Assembly (NCBI RefSeq): GCF_007992195.1
Contig: NZ_BJZU01000003.1
Location: 62,001-126,000 of the forward strand
Origin: Methylobacterium oxalidis
GTDB lineage: Bacteria > Pseudomonadota > Alphaproteobacteria > Rhizobiales > Beijerinckiaceae
Length of the DNA stretch: 64,000 nt
Direction of reading: 5' to 3'
The notes under the pieces are model-generated. The model was not told the origin of the DNA. It saw nothing but the letters and a program-made list of their open reading frames with translations, and searched no databases. Positions 47,460 to 56,768 of the stretch are shown in pieces. Numbering within the stretch: position 1 is the stretch's first letter; each line of letters begins with the position of its first letter. A program made the translations under genes and the position numbers.

Positions 47460-47900
47460 CTACAGGAGCCCGAGGCTGACGAGCTCGCGACGGAGCGCTT
47501 CGGGCATCTCGGCGAGATCGCCGGCGCCCGCGGCGTCGAGATCGGCGGGAGCGTCCTTCGCCGTCAGGTAGCGCCAGCCCTGGAACGGCCGGTAGGAGCG
47601 CGGGCTGACGGGGACGAGGCGCGGATCGAAGACGAGGCGGCAGCGCGCGATGCCGTCCGTGCTCGTGAAGGGCTCGATAGCGGTGATACCCTGGCGGCAG
47701 GACAGCGTGCCCTTGATCACCCAGTAGATCGAGCCGGCGCCGACGATCTCCCGGTGCCGCTTCGGGATCATCCGCGTGGTGTGGAAGGGCGCGGGATCCG
47801 TGCCCGTCCGCAGGGCCTCGCTGCGATACGCGTCCTGCCGCGCCAGGAGATCCTCGATCGTCCTCGGGCCGACGCAGAGCTTGATCAGGTGAAGGGGCAT
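47460..47900 (-). CDS. DUF1489 family protein
   Basis: A 146-residue protein matching the alphaproteobacterial DUF1489 family: LHLIKLCVG at the start, TTRMIPKRHREIVGAGSIYWVIKG in the middle, and FQGWRYLTAKDAPADL towards the end, closing with MPEALRRELVSLGLL. The family is conserved in the class and has no known function; its members are soluble. Length is standard. It converges with the giant gene, and its promoter side faces the CheZ-like gene end. Confidence 0.9.
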   Translation of the reverse strand: MPLHLIKLCVGPRTIEDLLARQDAYRSEALRTGTDPAPFHTTRMIPKRHREIVGAGSIYWVIKGTLSCRQGITAIEPFTSTDGIARCRLVFDPRLVPVSPRSYRPFQGWRYLTAKDAPADLDAAGAGDLAEMPEALRRELVSLGLL

Positions 47901-48040
47901 GAGGCGTGCGGGCCGGGTGCTGATGCTCCGCGCCGGAGGGCCATGCGGGCTGGCGCGGATCGTGCACCGGACTTAATCGCCCTGCGCGACCGTGCAAGCG
48001 GCCACGGTTCCGACCGCGCGCGATCTGCGGCCGCGCGGCC

Positions 48041-49159
48041 TCAGGAGAACAGCCGGAGCTTCGCCTCGATGCTCAGCGCGTCTATGTCGTCGAAGGCGAA
48101 CACGTCCTCGGCATCCGGCTCGGCCGACGACGGTGCGTGCGCGGGCGCCGCCGCGACGAGGGCGAGCGGGGGCCGCAGGTCGAACTGCGGCTCGGCCTCC
48201 GGACCCTCGTCCGCGTCCGTGTTCTCCTGAAGGTCGGTGCTCTCCCGAAGGACCGAGCCCGCCTGAAGGTCCGCTAAAGCCTGGACGAGCGCGGGCTCGG
48301 CGGCCTCGCTCTCGGCCGGCCCGAACTCGAGGTCGGTGGCGGAGCCGTCGCGGTCCCAGCCCTCGCCGACGGGCGCGGCCGGCTCCTCGGAAGGCAGGAA
48401 GGCGAGATCCTCGTGGAGCGGGATCGCCGCGGGAACCGGGGCGCGCTGAGCCTCGACCGGGTCGGCACCCGCCATGTCGATGAAGCGGTCAACGTCGCTC
48501 TGGCAGAGATCGACCGCCGCGGACTCGATGGCCGGGCGGTGGCCCTGCGCGCCCGGAGCCGGCGGGATCTCCAGGCCGTCGTCGCCCCAGATCCCGATCA
48601 TCGCGATCAGGCGCTCCTCCAGGTAGCGTAGCGTGTGGACGATGCGGCTGGTGCGCTGGGCGGTCAGGTCCTGGAACGAGCAGGCCGTGTAGATCTGCGT
48701 CGCGCGGCGATCGAGCTCGTCGCAGATCGCGGCGTCCGCACCGCGCTCGCGCAGGGTCCAAGCCGCTTCCTGCACCTCCTCGGCGGCGCCGAGGATGTCC
48801 GAGGTGGCGCGCTCCGTCGCGCGCACGATCGCGTCGAGCGCTTCCGAGGCGACGCTGAGGTGGGTCTGGTCCTGGTCGGGAGCGCTGATCGCGGCGATCT
48901 CGGCCTTGGTCCGGGCGATGGCGCTCGCCATCTCCATCAGGTCGCCACGCAGGCGCCCTACCCCGTCGAGGCCGCGCTCGCCCGTGACCGCGCTCTCCAG
49001 CCGGCCGATCGCGCCGAGCAGCATGTCGGTGTCGGCGCTCCGGTTGCGGCGCGCATACTCGCTGAGGAACCAGCGCCCGCGGGCGCTCTCGCTCATCGTC
49101 GCCTCGATCAGGTCGTACTCGGACGGCTCGATCGTGCTGAGCGATTGGGACCCTGACAT
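48041..49159 (-). CDS. CheZ-like protein phosphatase
   Basis: A 372-residue protein. Its N-terminal 190 residues are helical and contain the CheZ signature ACSFQDLTAQRTSRI; Asp164 and Gln168 occupy the positions of the E. coli CheZ catalytic pair Asp143/Gln147 that dephosphorylates CheY. The C-terminal half is acidic, Pro/Ala-rich and disordered, ending in a short helix (IEAKLRLFS) that could be the CheY-docking peptide. In alphaproteobacteria such proteins are often found apart from chemotaxis clusters, as here. It may act on CheY or on a related receiver. Confidence 0.8.
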   Translation of the reverse strand: MSGSQSLSTIEPSEYDLIEATMSESARGRWFLSEYARRNRSADTDMLLGAIGRLESAVTGERGLDGVGRLRGDLMEMASAIARTKAEIAAISAPDQDQTHLSVASEALDAIVRATERATSDILGAAEEVQEAAWTLRERGADAAICDELDRRATQIYTACSFQDLTAQRTSRIVHTLRYLEERLIAMIGIWGDDGLEIPPAPGAQGHRPAIESAAVDLCQSDVDRFIDMAGADPVEAQRAPVPAAIPLHEDLAFLPSEEPAAPVGEGWDRDGSATDLEFGPAESEAAEPALVQALADLQAGSVLRESTDLQENTDADEGPEAEPQFDLRPPLALVAAAPAHAPSSAEPDAEDVFAFDDIDALSIEAKLRLFS

Positions 49160-49284
49160 CGAACAAAACCTCGGGTTTTCTCAGGACCCCGCGGTCCCTG
49201 CCCTGGTTCAGGCCGGCCCAATGTGACAGGGCGTGTTTAACGCGCGCTTACGGTGCCGCCGCTCCCGACCCCGATCCGTTCACG

Positions 49285-50463
49285 TTGCCGTTGTCCCATC
49301 CCGCCTCCACCGGCGCCCTGCGCCTGTCGCTCCTCTACGCGGTGGTCTTCGTGGAGATCGGCATCGCGATGCCGTTCCTGCCGCTCTGGCTGGGCGCCCT
49401 CGGTCTCGACGCCTCGGTCATCGGCCTCCTGCTAGCGCTGCCGATCGCCACGCGGATCGTGGCGACGGCGCCCCTGATGAGCCTGATCGACCGCGGCGTG
49501 GCGGCGCGCGCGCTCCTGATCGCCGGCAGCCTCGGCGTCGCCCTCACCTACGGGCTGATGCCGGCGGGCGCCGCCCTCGGCTGGCCGCTCCTCGCCGCGC
49601 TGACCGTGCTCAACGCGGTCGCGGCCGCGCCGCTGGTGCCGAGCATCGACTACCTGACCCTCGCGGCGGTGCGGCGCGAGCCGCGCCTCGACTACGCGCG
49701 CATCCGCCTCTCCGGCTCGGTGGCGTTCCTGGCGGCCAACATCCTCGGGGGCGCGCTCCTCGGGGCTCTGGGCGAGGCGGTCGCGGTCCCGCTGCTCCTG
49801 ACGGGGCTCGCCCTGGTGGCGAGCCTCGTTGCGCTCGCCAGCCGCACGGTGGCCGCGCCGCCTCCGCCCTCCGAAGCGGCGGGCCCGCGCCCGCGCCTCC
49901 CGGCCTGTCTCTGGCTCGCCATCGCGGCGGCGGCGGCGATCCAGGCGAGCCACGCGGCGATCTACGGCTTCGCGAGCCTGCACTGGACGGCGCACGGCAT
50001 CGCGACCGCCTGGGTCGGTACGCTCTGGGCGATCGGCGTCGGCGCCGAGATCGTGCTCTTCTCCGGCATCGGCTTCCTGCCTCCGTCCTGGCGAACGCCC
50101 TTCCGCCTCCTGGCGATGGGCGGCGTGGCGGCCCTCCTGCGCGCGGTCGGCATGACGTTCCTCGGGACCGAGCTGCCGGCCGTGGTCGCGCTCCAGTGCC
50201 TGCACGGTTTCACCTTCGGCGCGACCCAGCTCGGCGCCATGGCGGCCGTCTCCGCCTTCGCCCCGGACGGGGCGCGGGGCCGGGCGCAGGGGACGCTGAG
50301 CGCCGTGAATGCCCTCGCGTCGGCCTGCGCGACGCTGCTCAGCGGCCTCGCCTATCGCGAGGGCGGCGCCCTCGTCTTCGCGCTGATGGCCCCGCTCGCG
50401 CTCGTCGGCCTCGGGCTGGCGGCCGCCGCGGCACGGGCCGCGGGAGGTGCGCCGCGGTCCTGA
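49285..50463 (+). CDS. MFS transporter, HcaT/PPP-like
   Basis: A 392-residue major-facilitator protein with about 12 membrane helices. The first helix and loop (LLYAVVFVEIGIAMPFLPLWLGALGL) and FTFGATQLGAMAAVSAFAPDGARGRAQ near the end resemble the HcaT (3-phenylpropionate permease) / LacY-like branch. The substrate cannot be assigned. The first possible start is TTG at 49285, with no good ribosome site; no in-frame ATG exists before the first helix. It precedes the mla operon by 142 bp. Confidence 0.82.
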   Translation: MPLSHPASTGALRLSLLYAVVFVEIGIAMPFLPLWLGALGLDASVIGLLLALPIATRIVATAPLMSLIDRGVAARALLIAGSLGVALTYGLMPAGAALGWPLLAALTVLNAVAAAPLVPSIDYLTLAAVRREPRLDYARIRLSGSVAFLAANILGGALLGALGEAVAVPLLLTGLALVASLVALASRTVAAPPPPSEAAGPRPRLPACLWLAIAAAAAIQASHAAIYGFASLHWTAHGIATAWVGTLWAIGVGAEIVLFSGIGFLPPSWRTPFRLLAMGGVAALLRAVGMTFLGTELPAVVALQCLHGFTFGATQLGAMAAVSAFAPDGARGRAQGTLSAVNALASACATLLSGLAYREGGALVFALMAPLALVGLGLAAAAARAAGGAPRS

Positions 50464-50605
50464 GCCCGCCTGGCCGCGTGCCCCTCGGCACGCCGCGGAG
50501 CTGGGCGGTTTGGCACGGCCGGCCCGGAGACGGTATGGTAACCATTCATTCAGCATGAAGACGGGGAACGGGAGACGCGGGTTCGTGCGGACCGAGGACG
50601 GCACG

Positions 50606-51733
50606 ATGCTGAGCGAGGCGGCCACCGCGACCCTGGATCCGGGCAGCGGGCGCGTCGCGCTGGCCGGACGCTGGACGGCCGACCAGGCGCCCTCCGTCGA
50701 GGCCGCCGCGGCCCGCATCGCCGCCGAGGCGGCCGGGCGGCCGGTGCTGGTCGATCTCGGCCGAATCGAGCGTCTCGACACGCTCGGCGCCTGGGTGCTG
50801 GAGCGGACCAGGGGCGAGATCGAGGCCGCGGGCGGGCGGCTCGCCTATGCCGGCGCGGCGCCCGAGCACCGCATTCTTCTCGGCGAGATGGGCCTGCGCC
50901 AACCGGAGGCACCAGCCGCACCGCGGCGCGGCCGCCTCTACGGCTTCCTCGACGATCTCGGCCGCTATGTGGTGGCGGCCAAGACCGACTTCGTGACGGG
51001 CCTTGCCTTCCTGGGCGAGGTCGTGGTCGCCTGCATGCGGGTCGCCGCCCGCCCGAGCACGTTCCGGGGCACCGCCTTCGTCAACCAGATCGAGCAGGTC
51101 GCCTTCCGCGGCGTCCCGATCATCGTCCTGATCTCGTTCCTGGTCGGCGGAATCGTCGCCCAGCAGGGCATCTTCCAGCTCCAGCGCTTCGGTGCGCAGA
51201 CCTTCGTCGTCAACCTGATCGGTCTCCTGATCCTGCGCGAGCTCGGCGTGCTTCTCACCTCGATCATGGTGGCGGGCCGCTCAGGGTCCGCCTTCACGGC
51301 CGAGATCGGCTCGATGCGGATGCGCGAGGAGGTCGACGCGCTGCGCGTCATGGGCCTCGACCCGATCGAGATCCTGATCGTCCCGCGCATCCTCGCCCTC
51401 GTCGTCGGGTTGCCGATGCTGGCGCTGATCGCCTCGCTGGCCGCGCTCGCGGGCGGCGGGCTCACCGCGATGCTCTACGGCGGCATGACGGTCGAGGGCT
51501 TCCTCTCCCGCCTTCAGGCGGCGATCTCGCTCCACCACGTCGCCGTGGGGCTGATCAAGGCGCCGTTCATGGCGCTGATCATCGGCATCATCGCGACGAT
51601 CGAGGGGTTCGAGGTGGAGGGCTCCGCCGAGTCGCTGGGCCGCCACGTCACCGCCTCAGTCGTCAAGTCAATCTTCATGGTCATCGTGCTTGATGGACTC
51701 TTCGCGGTGTTCTTCGCGGCTATCGATTTCTAA
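50606..51733 (+). CDS. mlaE: Mla-type lipid ABC transporter permease with N-terminal STAS domain (MlaB-MlaE fusion)
   Basis: A 375-residue inner-membrane permease. Residues ~10-98 are a STAS/MlaB-like domain (VLVDLGRIERLDTLGAWVLE); residues from ~110 are the MlaE permease, with VNQIEQVAFRGVPIIVLISF, QRFGAQTFVVNLIGLLILRELGVLLTSIMVAGRSG and MRMREEVDALRVMG as family hallmarks. In E. coli these are separate subunits. The ATG at 50606 follows AGGA. It is the first gene of a four-gene operon (mlaE, mlaF, mlaD, lipoprotein) for phospholipid traffic across the periplasm. Confidence 0.9.
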   Translation: MLSEAATATLDPGSGRVALAGRWTADQAPSVEAAAARIAAEAAGRPVLVDLGRIERLDTLGAWVLERTRGEIEAAGGRLAYAGAAPEHRILLGEMGLRQPEAPAAPRRGRLYGFLDDLGRYVVAAKTDFVTGLAFLGEVVVACMRVAARPSTFRGTAFVNQIEQVAFRGVPIIVLISFLVGGIVAQQGIFQLQRFGAQTFVVNLIGLLILRELGVLLTSIMVAGRSGSAFTAEIGSMRMREEVDALRVMGLDPIEILIVPRILALVVGLPMLALIASLAALAGGGLTAMLYGGMTVEGFLSRLQAAISLHHVAVGLIKAPFMALIIGIIATIEGFEVEGSAESLGRHVTASVVKSIFMVIVLDGLFAVFFAAIDF

Positions 51734-51738
51734 ACCAC

Positions 51739-52566
51739 GTGTCAGACCTCGCGCGCACCAGCCCTGACCCGACCGGCGACGCGATCATCCGCGTGCGCGA
51801 TCTCGTCGTGGGCTTTCGCGACCGCACGGTGCTGAAGGGCCTCAACCTCGACATCCAGCGCGGCGAGATCCTCGGCTTCGTCGGACCTTCGGGTCAGGGC
51901 AAGTCGGTCCTCACCCGCACCATCCTCGGCCTCGTGCCGAAGCGCTCGGGCACGATCGAGGTGTTCGGCGAGAACGTGGACGGGATGAGCACGGCGCGCC
52001 GCCGGCGCATCGAGCAGCGCTGGGGCGTGCTGTTCCAGCAGGGAGCCCTGTTCTCGGCGCTCACCGTGAAGCAGAACATCCAGATGCCGATGCGCGAGCA
52101 CCTGAACCTGTCCGAGCGCCTGCTCGACGAGTTCGCGCGCCTCAAGATCGAGATGGTGGGCCTGAAGCCGGATGCGGCCGACAAGCTGCCCTCGGAACTC
52201 TCCGGCGGCATGATCAAGCGCGCGGCGCTCGCACGCGCCCTGGCCCTCGACCCCGAGATCCTGTTCCTCGACGAGCCGACCTCCGGCCTCGACCCGATCG
52301 GCGCCGGAGAGTTCGACGAGCTCGTCGCCACCCTGAAGCAGACGCTCGGACTGACCGTCTTCATGGTGACGCACGACCTCGACAGTCTCTACACGGCCTG
52401 CGACCGCATCGCGGCTCTGGGCGACGGCCAGATCATCGCGGAGGGACCGATCGAGTCGATGCTCGCCTCCGACCACCCGTGGTTGCGCTCCTACTTCCAC
52501 GGCAAGCGCGCCCGCTCGATCGTCGTCGGCGAGCCGATCGCGGCGCGGGAGCACGCCCATGTCTGA
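51739..52566 (+). CDS. mlaF: Mla-type lipid ABC transporter ATPase
   Basis: A 275-residue ATPase that powers the MlaE permease. Walker A GPSGQGKS is at 49-56, the signature LSGGMIKRAALARAL and Walker B ILFLDEPTSGLDP are in order, and the H-loop is VTHDLDS. GMIKR after LSGG is characteristic of MlaF. It starts with GTG only five bases after the mlaE stop, so the two are translationally linked. The C-terminal tail is short and polar. Confidence 0.92.
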   Translation: MSDLARTSPDPTGDAIIRVRDLVVGFRDRTVLKGLNLDIQRGEILGFVGPSGQGKSVLTRTILGLVPKRSGTIEVFGENVDGMSTARRRRIEQRWGVLFQQGALFSALTVKQNIQMPMREHLNLSERLLDEFARLKIEMVGLKPDAADKLPSELSGGMIKRAALARALALDPEILFLDEPTSGLDPIGAGEFDELVATLKQTLGLTVFMVTHDLDSLYTACDRIAALGDGQIIAEGPIESMLASDHPWLRSYFHGKRARSIVVGEPIAAREHAHV

Positions 52567-52676
52567 GAGGATGTCGCCGCCGCGCGCGCACGATCACGAC
52601 AGCCGCTCGCGTCCGGCAGGTCCGCGTGCGCTGACGCACATCCCCGCCCCCGCCGATCCGGGACACCGCTGATCCG

Positions 52677-53759
52677 ATGGAAACGCGTGCCAACTATGCG
52701 CTGATCGGCGCCTTCACCCTGGCGGTGATCGTGGCCGGGTTCGGCTTCGTGTTCTGGCTCCAGGGCGGCGCCTCGCGGCAGGTCTCGCAGGCAGTGCGCA
52801 TCGTCTTCTCGGGCAGCGTCGGCGGGCTGGCGAAGGGATCGAGCGTCACTTTCAACGGCATCAAGGTCGGCGAGGTGACGGATGTGCGCCTGCTGCCCCA
52901 GGATCCGCGCCGGGTCATCGCACTCATCAACGTCGCGCCCTCGACGCCTTTGCGTGCCGACACCCGCGCCCGGCTTGATTCGGCGCTTCTCACCGGCGTC
53001 TCCGTGATCGCGCTGAGCGGCGGCAACGCCGACGCGCCGCCGCTGCCGGCCGGCACGGGCGAGCAGATGCCGACGATCTTCGCCGATTCCTCTGACATCC
53101 AGGACATGCTGGCCGCCGCCAAGCAGATCGCCCAACGCGCCGACGACGTTCTCCAGCGCCTCGACAAGGTGGTGGCCGGCAACGAGGGCGCGATCAACCG
53201 GACGCTCGCCAACGTCGAGTCCTTCTCGAAGACGCTCGCCGATGCCGGCCCCTCGATCAGCGGCCTCGTGAGGGCGATCGACGGCCAGAAGGTCAACCGC
53301 GTCGTCGACAACGCCGACCGCTTCTCCGCGGCGCTCAGCGCGGCGAGCCCGGACATCGAGGCCGGCCTCCACGACGCGCGGACGCTCGCCGCCAAGCTGA
53401 ACGCCTCCGCCGACCGGATCGACGGCGTGCTCAAGGGCGCCGAGACCTTCCTCGGCTCGGCTTCCGGGGAGGCGGGGACCAGCACTTTCTCCGAGGTGCG
53501 CGACGCGGCGATCTCCGTCCGCGACGCGGGCCGGGCCTTCCGCACGCTCTCGGAGAACCTCGACAAGCGCACCGCCAACATCGCCACGAGCTTCAACAGG
53601 CTCAGCGGCACCGGGCGGCGCGAGGTCGAGGCTCTCTCCACGGATGGCCAGCGCACCCTCAACACGCTCAACCGTACGGTGAAGAGCCTCGAGCGGGATC
53701 CGTCGCAGGTCATCTTCGGCGGCAAGCCGTCGTTGCCCGAATACAACGGTGGGCGGTAA
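52677..53759 (+). CDS. mlaD: MCE-domain lipid transporter subunit (MlaD-like)
   Basis: A 360-residue protein with one N-terminal membrane helix (YALIGAFTLAVIVAGFGFVFWL) and an MCE domain in residues ~45-125 (VGGLAKGSSVTFNGIKVGEV, RADTRARLDSALLTGVSVIAL), which forms a periplasmic hexameric ring carrying lipid. The rest is helical and Ala/Asp-rich, longer than E. coli MlaD (183 residues), and may form a tube or coiled barrel as in other extended MCE proteins. It follows mlaF by 110 bp. Confidence 0.9.
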   Translation: METRANYALIGAFTLAVIVAGFGFVFWLQGGASRQVSQAVRIVFSGSVGGLAKGSSVTFNGIKVGEVTDVRLLPQDPRRVIALINVAPSTPLRADTRARLDSALLTGVSVIALSGGNADAPPLPAGTGEQMPTIFADSSDIQDMLAAAKQIAQRADDVLQRLDKVVAGNEGAINRTLANVESFSKTLADAGPSISGLVRAIDGQKVNRVVDNADRFSAALSAASPDIEAGLHDARTLAAKLNASADRIDGVLKGAETFLGSASGEAGTSTFSEVRDAAISVRDAGRAFRTLSENLDKRTANIATSFNRLSGTGRREVEALSTDGQRTLNTLNRTVKSLERDPSQVIFGGKPSLPEYNGGR

Positions 53760-53869
53760 ATCCTGATTCCGCCCGGCCGATGTGCCCGCCCGCACGGCAC
53801 AAGCACAGCTTTGCCGTAGTTTCCCCTCGCCGCACCCGTGCGGCGCCAGGAGATTCCCAGGTCCACCGG

Positions 53870-54454
53870 ATGATGGTCCGTTCCCCCGCCCTCGCGCTCG
53901 GCGCGACGATCCTCGCGGCTGCCCTCGGCGGCTGCGGCGGCTCCGCGCCCCTGACCTTCGACCTCGCGGCCTTGCCGGCCTCGGGGCGTCCGGCCGCGTC
54001 GGCGCGCTCGATCGTGGTGGCCGAGCCAGTGGGCATCCAGCCCTTCGAGGCCGACCGCATCATCGTGCGGGAGCCGGGCGGCGCCCTCTCCTTCCTCGGC
54101 GGCGGGCAATGGGCCGACCGCCTGCCGCGCCTCGTCCAGACCCGGCTGATCCAGAGCCTGGAGAATTCCGGGCGCCTGCGTTCCGTGAGCCGCCCCGGCG
54201 ACAAGATCGTGGCCGATTATCAGCTCATCAGCGAGATCCGCGCCTTCGACATCGCGGCCGGGTCCGGAGAGGCGGTGGTCGACCTCTCGGCGAAGCTGAT
54301 CACGGAGGGGACAGGCCGGGTCGCGGCGGCCCGGGTGTTCCAGGCGCGGATTCCCGTGGCGAAGGTGGACGCGGGCAGCGCCGCCGTCGCCCTCGATGCG
54401 GCGCTCGCGCAGGTGCTCGCCGAGATGGTGCGCTGGGTGAATTCGGGGCGTTGA
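53870..54454 (+). CDS. ABC-type transport auxiliary lipoprotein (PqiC/YmbA-like)
   Basis: A 194-residue outer-membrane lipoprotein with lipobox LGGC about 22 residues in. The mature domain (LTFDLAALPA, IVVAEPVGIQPFEADRIIVRE, QWADRLPRLVQTRLIQSLENSG) is the PqiC/DUF330 fold found with MCE systems. It probably receives lipid from, or docks, the MlaD ring at the outer membrane; there is no MlaA or MlaC gene here. The ATG at 53870 gives the signal peptide directly. It is the last gene of the operon and converges with a regulator gene eight bases away. Confidence 0.88.
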   Translation: MMVRSPALALGATILAAALGGCGGSAPLTFDLAALPASGRPAASARSIVVAEPVGIQPFEADRIIVREPGGALSFLGGGQWADRLPRLVQTRLIQSLENSGRLRSVSRPGDKIVADYQLISEIRAFDIAAGSGEAVVDLSAKLITEGTGRVAAARVFQARIPVAKVDAGSAAVALDAALAQVLAEMVRWVNSGR

Positions 54455-54461
54455 GCCGCCC

Positions 54462-55091
54462 CTACTCCATCACCGCGGCCTTCATGATCACGACCATCGT
54501 CGCGCGGCCCGGCGTCTCGCCGACGCAGCGCACGGTGTGCGGCCGGTCGCAGCGGTAGCGCAGGGTCTCGCCCGCGCGCGCCCGCTGGACGCTGCCGTTG
54601 ACGTCGACCTCGAACACGCCCTCGATGACCGAGAGCGACTCCACGGAGCCGCGCTGGTGCGGATCGGAGTCGAGGACGCCGCCCGGGTCCGCCGAGACGT
54701 CGTACCATTGCAGCCACTCGACCGTCTTGATCCAGCCGATGATGGCGAGGCGCACCTTGCCGTCCTCCGAGAGGAGGATCGGCGTGTCGGCGCGCGAGGT
54801 GCGCTCGATGAACGGCTCCTCGTCGCCGGTGGCGAGCACGCGCTCGATCGAGACGTCGAGAGCTTGGCTCAGGCGCCAGATCGTGGCCAGGGTCGGGTTG
54901 GTCTCGTTGCGCTCGATCTGGCTGATGATCGACTTGGCGACGCCGGACTGCTCGGCCAGTTCCGAGAGGGAAAGGTTGTAGGCTTTGCGCAACCGCTGGA
55001 TCGTCTTGCCGAGCTGGCCGGACAGCACCTGGGCGCCGCTGAGGAGATCCTTCGACCGCCCTCGATCCAACCGTTCCGCCTGATCCTGCAT
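54462..55091 (-). CDS. XRE-cupin transcriptional regulator (PuuR/SutR-like)
   Basis: A 209-residue regulator. The N-terminal HTH (residues ~27-85: RLRKAYNLSLSELAEQSGVA, SIISQIERNETNPTL) is of the XRE type; the C-terminal cupin domain (VESLSVIEGVFEVDVNG, GETLRYRCDRPHTVRCVG) likely binds a small ligand. Related proteins repress amine, sulfur or amino-acid metabolism genes. The gene stands alone. An inverted repeat just upstream of its start suggests autoregulation. Target genes are unknown. Confidence 0.9.
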   Translation of the reverse strand: MQDQAERLDRGRSKDLLSGAQVLSGQLGKTIQRLRKAYNLSLSELAEQSGVAKSIISQIERNETNPTLATIWRLSQALDVSIERVLATGDEEPFIERTSRADTPILLSEDGKVRLAIIGWIKTVEWLQWYDVSADPGGVLDSDPHQRGSVESLSVIEGVFEVDVNGSVQRARAGETLRYRCDRPHTVRCVGETPGRATMVVIMKAAVME

Positions 55092-55108
55092 CGTCCCGCG
55101 CCTGCCCG

Positions 55109-55132
55109 GATCGTTCCGTTCAACGAACGATC
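55109..55132. promoter_or_regulatory. Candidate operator of the XRE-cupin regulator
   Basis: GATCGTTC (55109-55116) and GAACGATC (55125-55132) are perfect inverted arms with an 8-base centre, itself holding a nested CGTTC-3-GAACG repeat (55117-55129). It lies 18-41 bp upstream of the regulator start, the usual place for autoregulation. Confidence 0.6.
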
Positions 55133-55233
55133 GTGCGCTACTTCAAACGCAATCGGCGCGCCGATGCAAGGCTCGAAACGGGACGCTGCACGGACTTCCG
55201 GCCGCGCGCGACGGGGGGGCGGTCCCTCCGGGC

Positions 55234-56043
55234 TCAACCCCAGAGAGCGTGGAAATGATGCACCGGACCGTGCCCCCGGCCGATTCTAAGCGTGTCGGCG
55301 GCGGCGATCGCGGCGGTCACGTAGGCTTTGGCCCGGGATACCGCCTCGGGCAGCGGGAGGCCGTGGGCGAGGCCCGCGGCGATCGCCGCGGACAGCGTGC
55401 AGCCCGTCCCGTGCGTGTTCGCCGTGGGCAGGCGGGGCGTCGCGAGCCGGCGCAGGGTTCCGTCCCGCATCAGGAGATGGTCGACGCTCTCGCTGCCCGC
55501 GCCGTGCCCGCCCTTCACCAGGACGGCCCGCGCGCCGAGGTCGAGGAGGCGCCGGCCCTGCGCCACCGCGGCGTTCTCGCTCTCCGCCACGGTCTCGCCG
55601 AGGAGGGCCGCGGCCTCCGGCAGGTTCGGCGTGATGAGGTCGACCTGCGGCAGCAGGCGGCGGCGCAGCGTGTCGATCGCCGCGTCCGAGATCAGGCGGT
55701 CGCCGCTCGTCGCCACCATGACGGGGTCGAGCACCACGGGGATCCGCGGCGCGAGGCGGGCGAGGGCTTCCGTCACGGTCGCGATCACGTCGCCCTGCGA
55801 GAGCATGCCGATCTTGGCGGCGGTGACCGCGAGGTCCGTGAGCACGCTCTCCATCTGCGCCGCGATGAAGGCCGGCGGCACGTCGTGGATGCCCTGCACG
55901 CCGCGGGTGTTCTGCGCCGTCAGCGCCGTGACGACGCTCGCCCCGTAGGTGCCGAGCGCCGAGAAGGTCTTCAGATCGGCCTGGATGCCGGCGCCGCCGC
56001 CGGAATCCGAGCCCGCGATGGTGACGGCGATCGGCGTGCTCAC
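55234..56043 (-). CDS. thiD: Hydroxymethylpyrimidine/phosphomethylpyrimidine kinase
   Basis: Phosphorylates HMP to HMP-pyrophosphate for thiamine synthesis and salvage. The protein has 269 residues from a GTG start. [17 protein letters not shown] at the N-terminus binds substrate; [10 protein letters not shown] and [18 protein letters not shown] near the end are the ribokinase-type catalytic motifs, with the catalytic Cys in GTGC. It overlaps the thiE stop (GTGA at 56040-56043), so thiE and thiD form a coupled pair with thiE first. No TPP riboswitch is visible upstream of thiE. Confidence 0.93.
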   Translation of the reverse strand: MSTPIAVTIAGSDSGGGAGIQADLKTFSALGTYGASVVTALTAQNTRGVQGIHDVPPAFIAAQMESVLTDLAVTAAKIGMLSQGDVIATVTEALARLAPRIPVVLDPVMVATSGDRLISDAAIDTLRRRLLPQVDLITPNLPEAAALLGETVAESENAAVAQGRRLLDLGARAVLVKGGHGAGSESVDHLLMRDGTLRRLATPRLPTANTHGTGCTLSAAIAAGLAHGLPLPEAVSRAKAYVTAAIAAADTLRIGRGHGPVHHFHALWG

Positions 56044-56768
56044 CCGGCTGCTCCCCTGCTGCGCAGGGCAGTGTCCACCCGGTCCCGGAGGTCGCGCGCC
56101 CGCGCCTCGACGGAATCCGCGCCGAACAGGGCCGAGATCAGCGCGACGCCGTCCGCTCCCGCCGCCACGACGGCCGCCGCGTTGCTCGAATCGATCCCCG
56201 CGATGGCGCCGACCGGAAGCCCGGCCCCGCGGGCGAGCCGAGCCCGGAACGCGATGCGCTGGAAGCCGTCGATCCCGACCGGCGGGTCCGGGTTGTCCTT
56301 GCTCTTCGTGGCGAAGACGCCGCCGATGCAGGCGTAGTCGACCGGCAGGCGGTAGAGCTCGTCCGCCTGCGCGCCGGTCTTCAGGGTGATGCCGATGATG
56401 GCGGAGGCGCCGAGCAGGCGCCGCGCATCCGCCGGGTGCATGTCCGACTGGCCGAGATGGACGCCCTCGGCCTCCGCCGCGAGGGCGAGGTCGACCCGGT
56501 CGTTGACGAGGAGCGGCACGCGGCCGCCGGTCGCGGCGCGGATGGCCCGGATGCGGACGAGCGCGGCGCGGGCGTCGTCGATGGTCTTCTCGCGGTACTG
56601 GAGCAGCGTGCAGCCGCCGGCCACCGCCTCCGCCGCCATCTCGGCGAGGCGGCCCGCATCGCAACCGCAGACGTCGACGTCGAGGATGCCGTAGACGCGC
56701 AGGTCGACCTTCGGCCCTGGCGCGGCCGCGATCCCCGCGGCGCCGGACGTCTCGGAGCGTTCGGGCAT
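56040..56768 (-). CDS. thiE: Thiamine phosphate synthase
   Basis: Joins HMP-pyrophosphate and thiazole phosphate into thiamine phosphate. The protein has 242 residues with a TIM barrel: LLQYREK binds pyrophosphate, then [29 protein letters not shown] and the C-terminal phosphate-binding turns ([12 protein letters not shown]). About 25 N-terminal residues before the barrel are poorly ordered, so the true start may be a few codons later. It is upstream of and coupled to thiD. The thiazole-branch genes are absent here, which fits a salvage role. Confidence 0.93.
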   Translation of the reverse strand: MPERSETSGAAGIAAAPGPKVDLRVYGILDVDVCGCDAGRLAEMAAEAVAGGCTLLQYREKTIDDARAALVRIRAIRAATGGRVPLLVNDRVDLALAAEAEGVHLGQSDMHPADARRLLGASAIIGITLKTGAQADELYRLPVDYACIGGVFATKSKDNPDPPVGIDGFQRIAFRARLARGAGLPVGAIAGIDSSNAAAVVAAGADGVALISALFGADSVEARARDLRDRVDTALRSRGAAG

